Shown: piece after piece, positions 42,583 through 52,447 of the stretch
How the letters are laid out: every line of letters begins with the position of its first letter
Position numbering within the stretch: position 1 is the stretch's first letter
Assembly: GCF_000166055.1 (NCBI RefSeq)
Contig: NC_014664.1
Coordinates: forward strand, 1,866,001 to 1,930,000
Reading direction: 5' to 3'
DNA: 64,000 bases
DNA from: Rhodomicrobium vannielii ATCC 17100
Lineage (GTDB): Bacteria; Pseudomonadota; Alphaproteobacteria; Rhizobiales; Rhodomicrobiaceae
The notes under the pieces: generated by a model
The model's input: the letters and a program-made list of their open reading frames with translations, nothing else
What the model was told of the DNA's origin: nothing
Database searches by the model: none
Translations under genes and position numbers: made by a program

Positions 42583-43863
42583 ATGACAGTCGAGACCAGC
42601 CAGCTAGCGAACGGAATGCGGATCGTCACCGATCGCATGCCGGGGCTCGAAACGGCGACGGTCGGCGTTTTCGTGACCGCTGGCGCGCGCTCCGAGACGG
42701 ACAACGAGCACGGCGTCGCTCACTTCCTCGAACACATGGCCTTCAAGGGCACGCCGACGCGCTCGCCGATCGAAATCGCCGAGGAGATCGAGGGCGCGGG
42801 CGGCGCGCTGAACGCGGTCACATCGTCGGAAGCGACCAACTATTACGCGCGCGTGCTGAAAAGCGACGTGGAACTCGGGCTTAACCTCATCGGCGACCTG
42901 CTTCTCAACCCGTCCTTCTCGGACGAGGAGATGGACCGCGAGCGCGAGGTCATCCTTCAGGAAATCGCGGCGACGCAGGACAGCCCCGACGACATCGTGT
43001 TCGATCTGGCGCTCGACGAAGCCTATCCGAACCAGTCGCTCGGCCGGTCCATCCTCGGCACGGAACGCACCATCTCGCGCCATTCCGCCGCCGACCTGCG
43101 CCGCTTTCGCAACGAGAACTATTCGGCTTCGCGCATGATCCTGTCGGCTGCGGGCGCAGTCGATCACGACGCGATCCACAAGCTCGCCGAGAGCCTGTTC
43201 ACGGGCCTCCCCGAGGAGGCGCCGCGCCCGATCAAGCGCGCGAAATTCGAAGGTGGACACGCCACCGTCGACAAGCGCTTCGAGCAATGCCACGTGATCT
43301 TCGCCTTCGAGGGCTTCCCGAATGGTCATGAAGACTCGTTCGCCGGACGCATCTTCGCCGGGATCGCGGGTGGCGGCATGGCCTCGCGGCTGTTTCAGGA
43401 GGTGCGCGAAAAGCGCGGCCTCTGCTACGACATCCACGCCTTCGATTGGGGCTATTCGGACAGCGGCATCATTGGCCTCCACGCGGCGACGAGCGCGCAG
43501 CAGTTGAAGGAACTCAGCGCGCTGTCGCTCGGCATTTTCGCTGACCTCGCCGAAAATGGGCCGACCGACCGGGAACTCGCCCGCGCAAAAGCGCAGATCA
43601 AGGCGGGGCTTTTCATGAGCCTCGAAAGCTGCGAGTCGCGCGCGGGCCAGATCGCCTGGGATTTGATGGTGTTCGGACGGACAATCTCGAACGAGGAACT
43701 TATCGAAAAGGTCGATAGCATAACCCGCGAGCACGTTCAGGCCGTCGGCCTCGGCTTCCGCGAACGGCCGGAAATTGTCTCAGCGGTGGTGGGCGGGCGC
43801 GGATCGGCGGCCGCTGCGGCCGACGCGGCCGAGGCCTTCCTCTCCGGCGAACTCGCCGCCTGA
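42583..43863 (+). CDS. M16 family zinc peptidase (mitochondrial-processing-peptidase-like)
   Basis: A 426-residue insulinase-type peptidase with the inverted zinc motif H47-F-L-E50-H51 (VAHFLEHMAFKGT), the downstream helper Glu region REREVILQEIAATQDSPDD, and the C-terminal non-catalytic half with the R/Y pair region VREKRGLCYDIHAF. It is the family from which the mitochondrial processing peptidase beta subunit came. ATG 42583 gives the family start (ETSQLANGMRIVTDRMPG); GAGG lies upstream. The GNAT gene starts 7 bases after its stop. Confidence 0.93.
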   Translation: MTVETSQLANGMRIVTDRMPGLETATVGVFVTAGARSETDNEHGVAHFLEHMAFKGTPTRSPIEIAEEIEGAGGALNAVTSSEATNYYARVLKSDVELGLNLIGDLLLNPSFSDEEMDREREVILQEIAATQDSPDDIVFDLALDEAYPNQSLGRSILGTERTISRHSAADLRRFRNENYSASRMILSAAGAVDHDAIHKLAESLFTGLPEEAPRPIKRAKFEGGHATVDKRFEQCHVIFAFEGFPNGHEDSFAGRIFAGIAGGGMASRLFQEVREKRGLCYDIHAFDWGYSDSGIIGLHAATSAQQLKELSALSLGIFADLAENGPTDRELARAKAQIKAGLFMSLESCESRAGQIAWDLMVFGRTISNEELIEKVDSITREHVQAVGLGFRERPEIVSAVVGGRGSAAAAADAAEAFLSGELAA

Positions 43864-43870
43864 GGCCGCC

Positions 43871-44461
43871 ATGATGCTCGGCGGGTCGCGCATGTTTTTC
43901 CCCGAGACAAGGCCCTATGTGGAGGGTGACGGCGTCTATCTGCGCGAACCGCAAATGTCCGACTACAAAGAGTGGGCGGCGCTCCGTGGAGAAAGCCGCT
44001 CTTTTTTGGAACCGTGGGAGCCCCGCTGGGCGAAGGACGAGCTTTCCCGCGAAACCTACCGCCGCCGCATCCGCTATTATTACCGCGATGCCCGGCAAGA
44101 TGTCGGTTACGCCTTTTTTCTGTTCAGAAGCTCTGATAACGCCTTAATCGGCGGCTTGACGTTGAGCAATATTCGGCGCGGCGTAAGCCAAAGCTGTTCT
44201 CTCGGGTACTGGACCGGCGCTCCGCACGCCCGTCAGGGATACATGACCAAAGGAGTACAGTCGGTCATATGGTTCGTGTTCGACGTTTTGCGTCTTCATC
44301 GGCTCGAAGCGGCCTGCCTGCCGGAAAACAAGCCTTCGGCGGCTCTGCTGGTCCGTACGGGGTTTCAATATGAGGGCCTGGCCCGTCGATATCTCAAGAT
44401 CAATGGCGTGTGGCAGGACCACTGGCTGTTCGCGCTCCTCAACGACGACCCGTTGCCGTAA
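43871..44461 (+). CDS. GNAT N-acetyltransferase, RimJ/RimL type
   Basis: A 196-residue acetyltransferase. It has the RimJ/RimL layout: VYLREPQMSDYKEWAALRGES, IGGLTLSNIRRGVSQSCSLGYWTGAPHARQGYMTKGVQSVIWFVFDVLRLHRLEAACLPENKPSAALLVRTGFQYEGLARRYLKINGVWQDH. RimJ acetylates ribosomal protein S5. It follows the M16 gene by 7 bases, an association common in this order, so cotranscription is likely. The true substrate is not known. Confidence 0.9.
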   Translation: MMLGGSRMFFPETRPYVEGDGVYLREPQMSDYKEWAALRGESRSFLEPWEPRWAKDELSRETYRRRIRYYYRDARQDVGYAFFLFRSSDNALIGGLTLSNIRRGVSQSCSLGYWTGAPHARQGYMTKGVQSVIWFVFDVLRLHRLEAACLPENKPSAALLVRTGFQYEGLARRYLKINGVWQDHWLFALLNDDPLP

Positions 44462-44551
44462 CTCCTTTTCAAATGAGGCGGATGCCGGTTCGCCAAGCGC
44501 AACCGCGCTCGCCGATCGGACTGATTCCCGTTCAATGCGCGCGGTACGCTG

Positions 44552-47500
44552 ATGCGAGGTCGAATGCTGCTTTGCGCCGCCGAAACGGCCGCCTCCGTTC
44601 GACCTCGCCTCCGTGGGGTCGCGCGAATGGTGCTCTGCCTATGCGCCGCATGGACCGCCGCCGCGCTGATGTCTTCGTCGCCTGCATCAGCGGTGGAGCC
44701 CATCGTCGTCGGCTCCGCGCAGGAAAAGATCGACATCACCCTTCTCGGCGAGTTTTACGAGCGGCGCGGCGACAAGATCGCCGCCGAAACCGCAGCCAAT
44801 GCCGACGGCATCGCGGGCCGCATGACCGTCTCCGCGAAAACGCCCGGCACCAATCCGAGCTGGATCGTCTTCGCGCTCTCGAACCCGACCGACAAGCCGG
44901 TGATGCGCTTCCTCAGCGCCCAGCGCTACGACATCGTCAATTCCGGCGTGTTCAAGCCTGACCTCGACGCGCCACGCATCACGAACGTTACGCCATCGCT
45001 CGGCTTCCGCCCGGAGCGGGTCGAGGATTACGACTTCCTCGACATCTACCGTCTTTCCATAGAACCCGGCACCACGGTGACATTCATCGTGGAACTCGCT
45101 TCGGCGTCGGTGCCGCGCCTCTACCTTTCGTCCGCGCAGAATTTCGGCAAGCGCCTGCGCGACGTCAATCTTCTGAACGGCATTCTGCTTGGCATCACGG
45201 GCCTACTCGCGCTGTTTTTCACCGTGATCTTCGCCGTCAATCACAAGTCGATCTTCCCGGCGGCGGCGCTGCTCGCCTGGTCGGCGCTAGCCTATCTTTG
45301 CGTGGACTTCGGCTTCTGGCACAAACTGTTCCAGCTATCCTCCGAAGATAACGGCACCTATCGAGCGATGACGGAGGCGTCGTTTGCGGCGAGTCTCGTC
45401 ATCTTCCTCTACGCCTTTCTCAATCTCAGGCTGTGGCACTCGTGGATTTCCATGGCCTTCTTCGGCTGGATCGTAGCGCAGCTCGGCCTCATCTTCTTCG
45501 GGCTCGTGGACGCGCAGGCAACCATGAGCCTCGCGCGCCTGTCGCTGATCCCCATCTCGGTCATAGGAACGGCCGTCATCGTGTTCCTGGCGCTCAGGGG
45601 ACAGGAACGCGCGCTTTCGCTGCTGCCAGTATGGATGCTGTTTCTCCTGTGGTTGTTCGCAGCCGCCGTCATCGTCACCGGCAAAATGTCCGGCGACGTG
45701 GCCGTGGTGGCGATCTCGGCGGGCCTCGTGGTGTTCGTCATGCTGATCGGCTTGACGGTGACGCAATACGCGTTCCAGAGCGCCGATCCCGGTGCGTCCG
45801 GGGAAGATCCAGGGCAGTTCAAGCTGCGCGTCATGGCGCTGGAGGCCTCCGGCGCGAGCGTCTGGGAGTGGGACGGGCGCCGCAATGAAATCAACGCCGG
45901 GCCGGAGGTCGAGAACGCGCTCGGCGTTCCTCCCGGCACGCTTCGCTGCTCGCAGGACGCCTGGCTTCAAAATCTCCACGCCTCCGACCGTGAACGCATG
46001 CGCCTCACGCTGTGGACACTACGCGAGCGGCAGGGCGGCGACATCAACCTCGAATTCCGCATGAAGCGGGCCGATGGCGGCTATCTCTGGTACGAGCTTC
46101 GCGCCGCCGTCACGCCGCAACGAACGACGCGCCAGCTCCGCGGCGTCGGCCTCCTGCGCAACGTCAACGCGCAGAAGCGAGCGCAGGAGCGGCTGCTCCA
46201 CAACGCCATCCGCGACGGCCTCACCGGCCTGCCGAACCGTGAGCTTTTCCTCGACCGGCTGCAGTTCGCCGTCGCCCGCGCGCAACAGGAAAACCTGAAG
46301 CCGACTGTCTTCTTCGTCGACCTCGACGCGCTCAAGAACCAGAGCCGCTCGGCCGATTTTGCCACCAATGACGGCGTACTGCTGACCATCTCGCGGCGGC
46401 TCCAGCGATACATCTCGCAGCAGGACACGTTGGCTCGCGTCAGCGCGCTGCAATTCGCGATCCTTATCTCCGACGACACCGAGCCGCGCCATATCGCCAT
46501 GCTGGCCGAGCGCGTGCGCCGCTCGCTTCGCACGCCGATGAAGGTCGGCGGCCGCGATCTGGTGCTCACCGGCAGTATCGGCATCGCCATGTATGACGGC
46601 ACGCAGGAGCACGCGGAAGACCTGTTGCGCGAGGCCGAAAGCGCCATGTATCGCGCCAAGCGCGCAGGGCCCGACCGCATCGAGCTGTTCAAGCCCGAAA
46701 TGCGCGGCGCCACCGACGAGCGCGCCATCGTGCAGGCCGATTTGAAGCACGCCATCGAGCGCCGTCAGATCCGCATCCTGTACCAGCCCATCATGCGCAT
46801 CGCCGACGAGCGGCTGGCGGGCATGGAAGCGTTCGTCGTGTGGGAGCACCCCACGCTCGGCAAGCTTTCGCTGCCGGAATTCGAGGCGGCCGCCGAAGCT
46901 GCGGGGCTTTCGGGCGAGCTGTGGTCATACGTCTTCGAGCGCTGCATCCGCCAAGGCGCGCGCTGGCACCGCATCCTTCAGCGCGACGACCCGATTTACC
47001 TCTCGATCAACATGTCGAGCCAGCAGCTTTTCCACCACGATCTGGTGCAGAACCTGCGGCTCATCATCGGGCGTGAGACGCTGCCCAAGGGCGCGCTGCG
47101 GCTGGAAATCGCCGAGACGCTCATCAACGCGAACCCCGAGCAGGCGATCGAGATTCTCGACTGGCTGAAAAGCCTCAACGTCTCCATCGCGCTCGACGAG
47201 TTCGGCGTCAGCTTCTCGTCGCTGTCCTACTGGAACCGCCTCTCCATCGACGCGATCAAGATCGACCGCTCGCTCGTGACGCTCTCCGACAAGGACCGCT
47301 CAAGCGCCATGGTGCTGAAGGCGGTGCTGTCCATCGCGCACGAACTCGGCAAGGACGTCGTGGCGGTGGGCATCGACAGCGAGGAGGATCTCGCTTATGT
47401 CCGCGCGCTCGGCTGCGATTACGGTCAGGGCTTCTTCTACGCGGACCTCATGTCCGACAAGGACGTCGTCAACCTTCTGAACGCCATCGCGCGCTCGACC

Positions 47501-47854
47501 AAGCGCGACAACAGAGCCATCGAGAAGGAAGAGCGTCGCGCCGACCGCCGCGCGCAAAAGGGGCGCGAGGAGGAAAGCGAAAAGGCGTTGGTTCTCGCCG
47601 AAAGGGAAACGCTGACAGCGGGGGACGGCGCGCCGGAGGCGTCCGCCAAGCCGTCGCGAGCTATAGGCCGCCGTTTCCGTCGCGGTGACGCGAGCAGGAC
47701 GCGGACAAAGGGCGAGGCGGCAGCGCCTAAACCGGAAGCCGCGACGCAAGCAGCAAGCCTTGTCCCAGGTCAACCGCCCCAGCCCGGTCAGGGCTTCGCC
47801 ACCGACGCCCCCAAACCGCCGGGGCAGCCTTTCCCGCCGTTCAATAAGCGGTAG
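44552..47854 (+). CDS. Large membrane sensor with PAS and degenerate GGDEF and EAL domains
   Basis: 1100 residues. A signal-like N-terminus and periplasmic domain (to about 200) precede around seven membrane helices (205-405). A PAS-like domain (420-545, ASVWEWDGRRNEINAGPEVENALG...) follows, then a GGDEF domain whose active site near 630 reads SALQF instead of GGDEF. The EAL domain (about 735-985) has EAF for EAL (757), IALDEFG in place of the DDFG metal site (882) and VGIDSEED in place of the EGVET motif (939). Both catalytic domains look inactive, so it may bind c-di-GMP or partners rather than make or break it. The tail is basic and Pro-rich. A start at 44627 is also possible. Confidence 0.88.
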   Translation: MRGRMLLCAAETAASVRPRLRGVARMVLCLCAAWTAAALMSSSPASAVEPIVVGSAQEKIDITLLGEFYERRGDKIAAETAANADGIAGRMTVSAKTPGTNPSWIVFALSNPTDKPVMRFLSAQRYDIVNSGVFKPDLDAPRITNVTPSLGFRPERVEDYDFLDIYRLSIEPGTTVTFIVELASASVPRLYLSSAQNFGKRLRDVNLLNGILLGITGLLALFFTVIFAVNHKSIFPAAALLAWSALAYLCVDFGFWHKLFQLSSEDNGTYRAMTEASFAASLVIFLYAFLNLRLWHSWISMAFFGWIVAQLGLIFFGLVDAQATMSLARLSLIPISVIGTAVIVFLALRGQERALSLLPVWMLFLLWLFAAAVIVTGKMSGDVAVVAISAGLVVFVMLIGLTVTQYAFQSADPGASGEDPGQFKLRVMALEASGASVWEWDGRRNEINAGPEVENALGVPPGTLRCSQDAWLQNLHASDRERMRLTLWTLRERQGGDINLEFRMKRADGGYLWYELRAAVTPQRTTRQLRGVGLLRNVNAQKRAQERLLHNAIRDGLTGLPNRELFLDRLQFAVARAQQENLKPTVFFVDLDALKNQSRSADFATNDGVLLTISRRLQRYISQQDTLARVSALQFAILISDDTEPRHIAMLAERVRRSLRTPMKVGGRDLVLTGSIGIAMYDGTQEHAEDLLREAESAMYRAKRAGPDRIELFKPEMRGATDERAIVQADLKHAIERRQIRILYQPIMRIADERLAGMEAFVVWEHPTLGKLSLPEFEAAAEAAGLSGELWSYVFERCIRQGARWHRILQRDDPIYLSINMSSQQLFHHDLVQNLRLIIGRETLPKGALRLEIAETLINANPEQAIEILDWLKSLNVSIALDEFGVSFSSLSYWNRLSIDAIKIDRSLVTLSDKDRSSAMVLKAVLSIAHELGKDVVAVGIDSEEDLAYVRALGCDYGQGFFYADLMSDKDVVNLLNAIARSTKRDNRAIEKEERRADRRAQKGREEESEKALVLAERETLTAGDGAPEASAKPSRAIGRRFRRGDASRTRTKGEAAAPKPEAATQAASLVPGQPPQPGQGFATDAPKPPGQPFPPFNKR

Positions 47855-48081
47855 AGCTTTTCGCGGCTGCTCGGTCAGGCGTGCGTTGAATCGGACCCGA
47901 TTTGACGCCGCGAAGGTCGACATCCAAGACTTACATCGTCGTGCCGAACGCTGTGTCAATAGCGAGAAGCCGTATCCGATGGTTCAAACGTCTTTTTTAC
48001 GCCAACCGACACCCGCTTCGTTGGCACGCATAACCGCCAAGGCACTGCCGTCTATGGCGATGATAGCGCGGCGGCGGAACC

Positions 48082-49104
<1,023 letters not shown>

Positions 49105-49201
49105 GACACCTCGCTTCCGATCCGCATGTGGGCGTCGCTTTGGGAAAGCGCCACCGGGTGTCCATCACAAGGCGGAGAGGCGGCGCTCCTCGCTCGCCCT
49201 C

Positions 49202-50083
49202 TCAGCCCGGCAGCGCCGCCGGGTGAGGCCGTCGCGCGAGGCCGTAGAGATAGACGATCAGCCCGCACCAGATGATCGCGAAGCCGGCGAGTTTCGCCTC
49301 CGTCAGCAACTCGCCGAACACGAAGACGCCGATCAGGAATTGCAGCGTCGGCGCGAGATATTGCAGCATGCCGATGGTGGAGAGCGGAACGCGCTTCGCG
49401 GCGAGCGCGAAGGTGATGAGCGGCACGACGGTCACCATACCGGAGCCCGCGAGCAGGAGGTCGAGCGATACGGGGCCGTGCAGCATCGCAAGTTCGCCGC
49501 GCATGCCCATGATCCACAGCAGCACTGCGGCCGGAAGCGCAAGGATCGCCGTTTCGAGGAACAGCCCTTCGGCTGCCGGAAGGGGCGCGGTCTTCTTGAT
49601 GAGACCGTAAAATCCGAAGGATAGCGCCAGCGTGAAGGCGATCCACGGCACGCTCTGCGCGCCAAGGCACAGATAGGTCACGCCCGCCGCCGCCGTCAGC
49701 ACACCCGCCGCCTGCACCGACGAAAGCCGCTCCCCGAGTGCAATGCGCCCGATAATCACATTGACGATAGGCAAGATGAAATAGCCGAGGCTCGCCTCCA
49801 CGGTTCGGTTGGTCGTCACCGCGAGGATATAGACGCCCCAGTTTATCGATATGAGAACCGCCGCGAGCGCATAGAGACCGACAAGCCGCAAGTCTAGGCG
49901 GCGCATCAGCGCTCGCAGGTGCCCCGACAGCAAAAGCCATGCGAGGAGGAAGACGAGCGACCACAGGATCCGCTGGGCGAGAATCTCAAGCGCCGAAGCC
50001 GGTTTGAGGAGCGCGAGATAAAGCGGAAGCAGCCCCCAGATGAAATAGGTCGCCAGCGCGAACCCGAGCCCGTGCATATCCAC
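49202..50083 (-). CDS. rarD: EamA family transporter RarD
   Basis: A 293-residue protein with ten hydrophobic segments. The RarD signature is at the N-terminus (GLGFALATYFIWGLLPLYLALLKPASALEILAQRILWSLVFLL), with WGVYILAVTTNRTVEASLGYFILPIVNVIIG and FALAAKRVPLSTIGMLQYLAPTLQFLIGVFVFGE. RarD was named for chloramphenicol sensitivity effects; the substrate is not known. Alternative starts at 50083 and 50077 differ by two residues. Confidence 0.92.
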   Translation of the reverse strand: MDMHGLGFALATYFIWGLLPLYLALLKPASALEILAQRILWSLVFLLAWLLLSGHLRALMRRLDLRLVGLYALAAVLISINWGVYILAVTTNRTVEASLGYFILPIVNVIIGRIALGERLSSVQAAGVLTAAAGVTYLCLGAQSVPWIAFTLALSFGFYGLIKKTAPLPAAEGLFLETAILALPAAVLLWIMGMRGELAMLHGPVSLDLLLAGSGMVTVVPLITFALAAKRVPLSTIGMLQYLAPTLQFLIGVFVFGELLTEAKLAGFAIIWCGLIVYLYGLARRPHPAALPG

Positions 50084-50135
50084 TGCCCTTCCCTCCCGGA
50101 GCGCCGCGCATCCTGATGAGCATCCGCTTGACGCC

Positions 50136-50981
50136 TCAAACCCCCCAAAGAAGGCTCACGATGAACCTCCCCGCGATGAACAGCAGGAAGGACATGAACG
50201 TGATTTCGAGCGTCCGCCGCGAAAGCCGATGCGCTACCTTCGCGCCGAGCGGTGCCGCGAGTACGCTCACCGGGCCGAGCACGATGAAGCCGAGAAGGCT
50301 GACATAGCCCGCCGACAGAGGCGGCAGCGCGGCGACGTTCCAGCCTTCCACGATATAGCCGATGGTTGCCGGGATCGCGATGATCGGCCCGAAGCCCGAC
50401 GCGGTGCCGACCGCCTGGTGGATCGGCCAGCCAAGGAACTTCATGTAAGCCGTGACATAGGCCCCGCCGCCGATGCCGATGAGCGTGGAAATCAGGCCGA
50501 TGCCGAAACCTGCGACGAGGTTCCACGGCGCGGGCGGAAGCGCCGCGTCAGGGTTTGGCTCACTTTTGCCGAAGGCGAGTCGCGAGGCGATGAAGATGCA
50601 CGACGCCGCGAACACGGCCTTGAGGAAGCTCGACGGCGCGCGCGACGCGATGAACACGCCGAGCACCGCGCCTGCCACAACCCACGGCCCGAGCCGCCGG
50701 ATTACCTCCATCACCACCGCGCCGTGCTTGTTATGCGACCTTACCGAATTGATCGCGGTGGGGATGATGATGGCGAGCGATGTCGCCACGCAGACGCGCA
50801 TGATGATGCTCTCGTCCACGCCGACCAACCGGAACAGCTCGTAGAGCACAGGGACGCTCACCGCGCCGCCGCCGATGCCGAGAAGGCCCGCGAGAAAGCC
50901 GGTGATGATGCCGCCGATAAGGAGCGCGATGGACAATTCCGCGATCTGATACCATGGCAGATGTTGAACGAGGTCGAGCAT
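50136..50981 (-). CDS. TauE/SafE family permease
   Basis: A 281-residue membrane protein of the TauE/SafE (sulfite exporter) family, with GGIITGFLAGLLGIGGGAVSVPVLYELF, ATSLAIIIPTAINSVRSHNKHGAVV and GIGLISTLIGIGGGAYVTAYMKFLGWPIHQAVGTASGFG, the two half-repeats of the fold. Substrates proposed for the family are sulfite, sulfonates and related anions. Repeated ATGCAT motifs upstream (51040-51101) may control it. rarD follows by 52 bases. It is a distant relative of the two TauE/SafE genes in the dusA island. Confidence 0.9.
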   Translation of the reverse strand: MLDLVQHLPWYQIAELSIALLIGGIITGFLAGLLGIGGGAVSVPVLYELFRLVGVDESIIMRVCVATSLAIIIPTAINSVRSHNKHGAVVMEVIRRLGPWVVAGAVLGVFIASRAPSSFLKAVFAASCIFIASRLAFGKSEPNPDAALPPAPWNLVAGFGIGLISTLIGIGGGAYVTAYMKFLGWPIHQAVGTASGFGPIIAIPATIGYIVEGWNVAALPPLSAGYVSLLGFIVLGPVSVLAAPLGAKVAHRLSRRTLEITFMSFLLFIAGRFIVSLLWGV

Positions 50982-51299
50982 GGCGGGACATGAAATGAAG
51001 AGTTGAAAGGCGAGCGGAGACTACAGTTTTGCCGCGTGCATGCAATTATTATTATTTTCGGCCATTATTGTATGCATTTTCGTGCTTATCGCATGCATTT
51101 TATCACAAGGCTTCCGCCGGACGACGAACCGGTGCCCGATTTTGGTAGCTCGTCACGGCTTTGGTCGCGTACGGACATGCCGACAACGTATCGGCTAATC
51201 GAATTTCTAACACCGCGACCTTGCCCAGCGCATAGGGCCGGGGCGGTTTACGCGGCGATTGAAGGATTTCGCGCGTGCGACTCAAGCTTCACCGGCTGG
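50982..51299. promoter_or_regulatory. AT-rich regulatory region with repeated ATGCAT motifs
   Basis: 318 bases upstream of the leftward TauE/SafE gene and after dusA. ATGCATTTT occurs at 51072-51080 and 51093-51101, 21 bases apart, and ATGCAATTAT at 51040-51049, 32 bases before the first. The spacing of two and three helical turns suggests an array for one regulator. No gene is supported here. Confidence 0.45.
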
Positions 51300-52331
51300 T
51301 CACGCCGCGAGCGACGGCGCCTCTTCCACCCGCCGCGCCGCCTCGATAGCGGCGTGTATGATGTCCAACCCCGCGCCCGGCTTGACGCTTTCCTCGGTCA
51401 GCAGACGCCGGAAAGGCCGCGCGCCCGGCCTGCCGTTTACGAGCCCGAGCATATGGCGCGCGATGGCGGAAAGCCGCGTGCCGCGCTCAAGCTCGCGTTC
51501 GATGTAGGGTAGCATGCGCTCCAGAGCCTCGTGCGGCCGGAGCGGCGCAGCCGTCTCGCCATAAAGCGCGGCATCCACTTCGAGCAGCAACGCCGGGTTT
51601 TTGTACGCTGCGCGGCCGAGCATCACGCCGTCCACCATTTCGAGATGCTTCGCACTCTGTGCGATCGTCTCGATGCCGCCGTTGATGATGATCGTCAGTT
51701 CGGGGAACGCGGCCTTGAGACGATAGACGCGCTCGTAATCGAGCGGCGGCACGTCGCGGTTCTCGCGGGGCGATAGGCCCTTGAGCCACGCCTTGCGCGC
51801 ATGAACGATGAAGATCTCGCAGCCCGACGCCGCCACCGTCTCGATGAAGCGCGTGAGGTCGGCCTCGCTGTCCTGCTCGTCGATGCCGATGCGGTTCTTC
51901 ACGGTAACGGGGATCTGGCCGCCGACGGCGCTTTTTATCGCCGCCACGCACGACGCGACAAGCTCTGGCTCCGCCATCAGGCAAGCGCCGAACCGGCCCG
52001 ATTGAACGCGGTCCGACGGGCAGCCGCAATTGAGGTTGATCTCGTCATAGCCGAAACCCGCGCCAATTTCGGCCGCGCGCGCGAGTTCGACCGGGTCCGA
52101 GCCGCCGAGTTGCAGCGCGACAGGATGCTCTGATGCGTCGAAGCCGAGAAGCCGCTCGCGGTCGCCGAACATGATGGCGCCGGACGTGACCATCTCGGTA
52201 TAGAGTCGCGCGCGACGCGACAGTTGACGATGGAAGAAACGGCAATGCCGGTCCGTCCAATCCATCATGGGTGCTACGCAGAAGCGCCAATCGGCCCCTT
52301 CTGAGGATTTTTCCTTATTTAGCAGTAGCAT
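51300..52331 (-). CDS. dusA: tRNA-dihydrouridine(20/20a) synthase DusA
   Basis: A 343-residue flavoenzyme that reduces uridines in the tRNA D-loop. DusA features are FCVAPMMDWTDRHCRFFHR, LQLGGSDPVELARAAEIGAGFGYDEINLNCGCPSDRVQSGRFGACLM (catalytic Cys in the NCGCPS loop), VKNRIGID, HARKAWLKGLSPRENRDVPPLDYE and IINGGIET. The first codons are AT-rich and differ in base composition from the rest, and a tyrosine integrase starts 117 bases away on the opposite strand. This is the arrangement of dusA-associated integrative elements, which insert in the 5' end of dusA and supply a new start. Confidence 0.95.
   Translation of the reverse strand: MLLLNKEKSSEGADWRFCVAPMMDWTDRHCRFFHRQLSRRARLYTEMVTSGAIMFGDRERLLGFDASEHPVALQLGGSDPVELARAAEIGAGFGYDEINLNCGCPSDRVQSGRFGACLMAEPELVASCVAAIKSAVGGQIPVTVKNRIGIDEQDSEADLTRFIETVAASGCEIFIVHARKAWLKGLSPRENRDVPPLDYERVYRLKAAFPELTIIINGGIETIAQSAKHLEMVDGVMLGRAAYKNPALLLEVDAALYGETAAPLRPHEALERMLPYIERELERGTRLSAIARHMLGLVNGRPGARPFRRLLTEESVKPGAGLDIIHAAIEAARRVEEAPSLAA
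52254..52290. other. Probable attachment site in the 5' end of dusA
   Basis: This part of dusA encodes the conserved CVAPMMDWTD segment. Elements of the dusA-associated integrase group recombine within the dusA 5' coding region. No second copy of the sequence was found between here and the right edge, so the partner site must be outside the window. The exact core cannot be fixed without it. Confidence 0.4.
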
Positions 52332-52407
52332 ATATTCGAAACCGATCTTCTTCGTTGCGCCCGTTCTTGTCTGATTTTACCCCGTTTGCGCCCATTTTTT
52401 CAATGTG

Positions 52408-52425
52408 GTACGACATATGTCGTAC
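52408..52425. promoter_or_regulatory. 18-bp perfect palindrome upstream of the integrase
   Basis: GTACGACATATGTCGTAC is fully self-complementary and ends 22 bases before the integrase ATG. A further half-site (GTCGTACC) lies next to the start codon at 52440-52447. Such a site in the leader is probably the operator for control of integrase expression, possibly by the XRE protein at 53564 or by another element regulator. Confidence 0.6.
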
Positions 52426-52447
52426 TTCTGAGGGGCGCTGTCGTACC

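Noticed and set aside
52271-52447. N-terminal extension of the integrase from 52271
   Set aside because: It would overlap the dusA 5' end and run through the palindrome; the family N-terminus begins at 52448.
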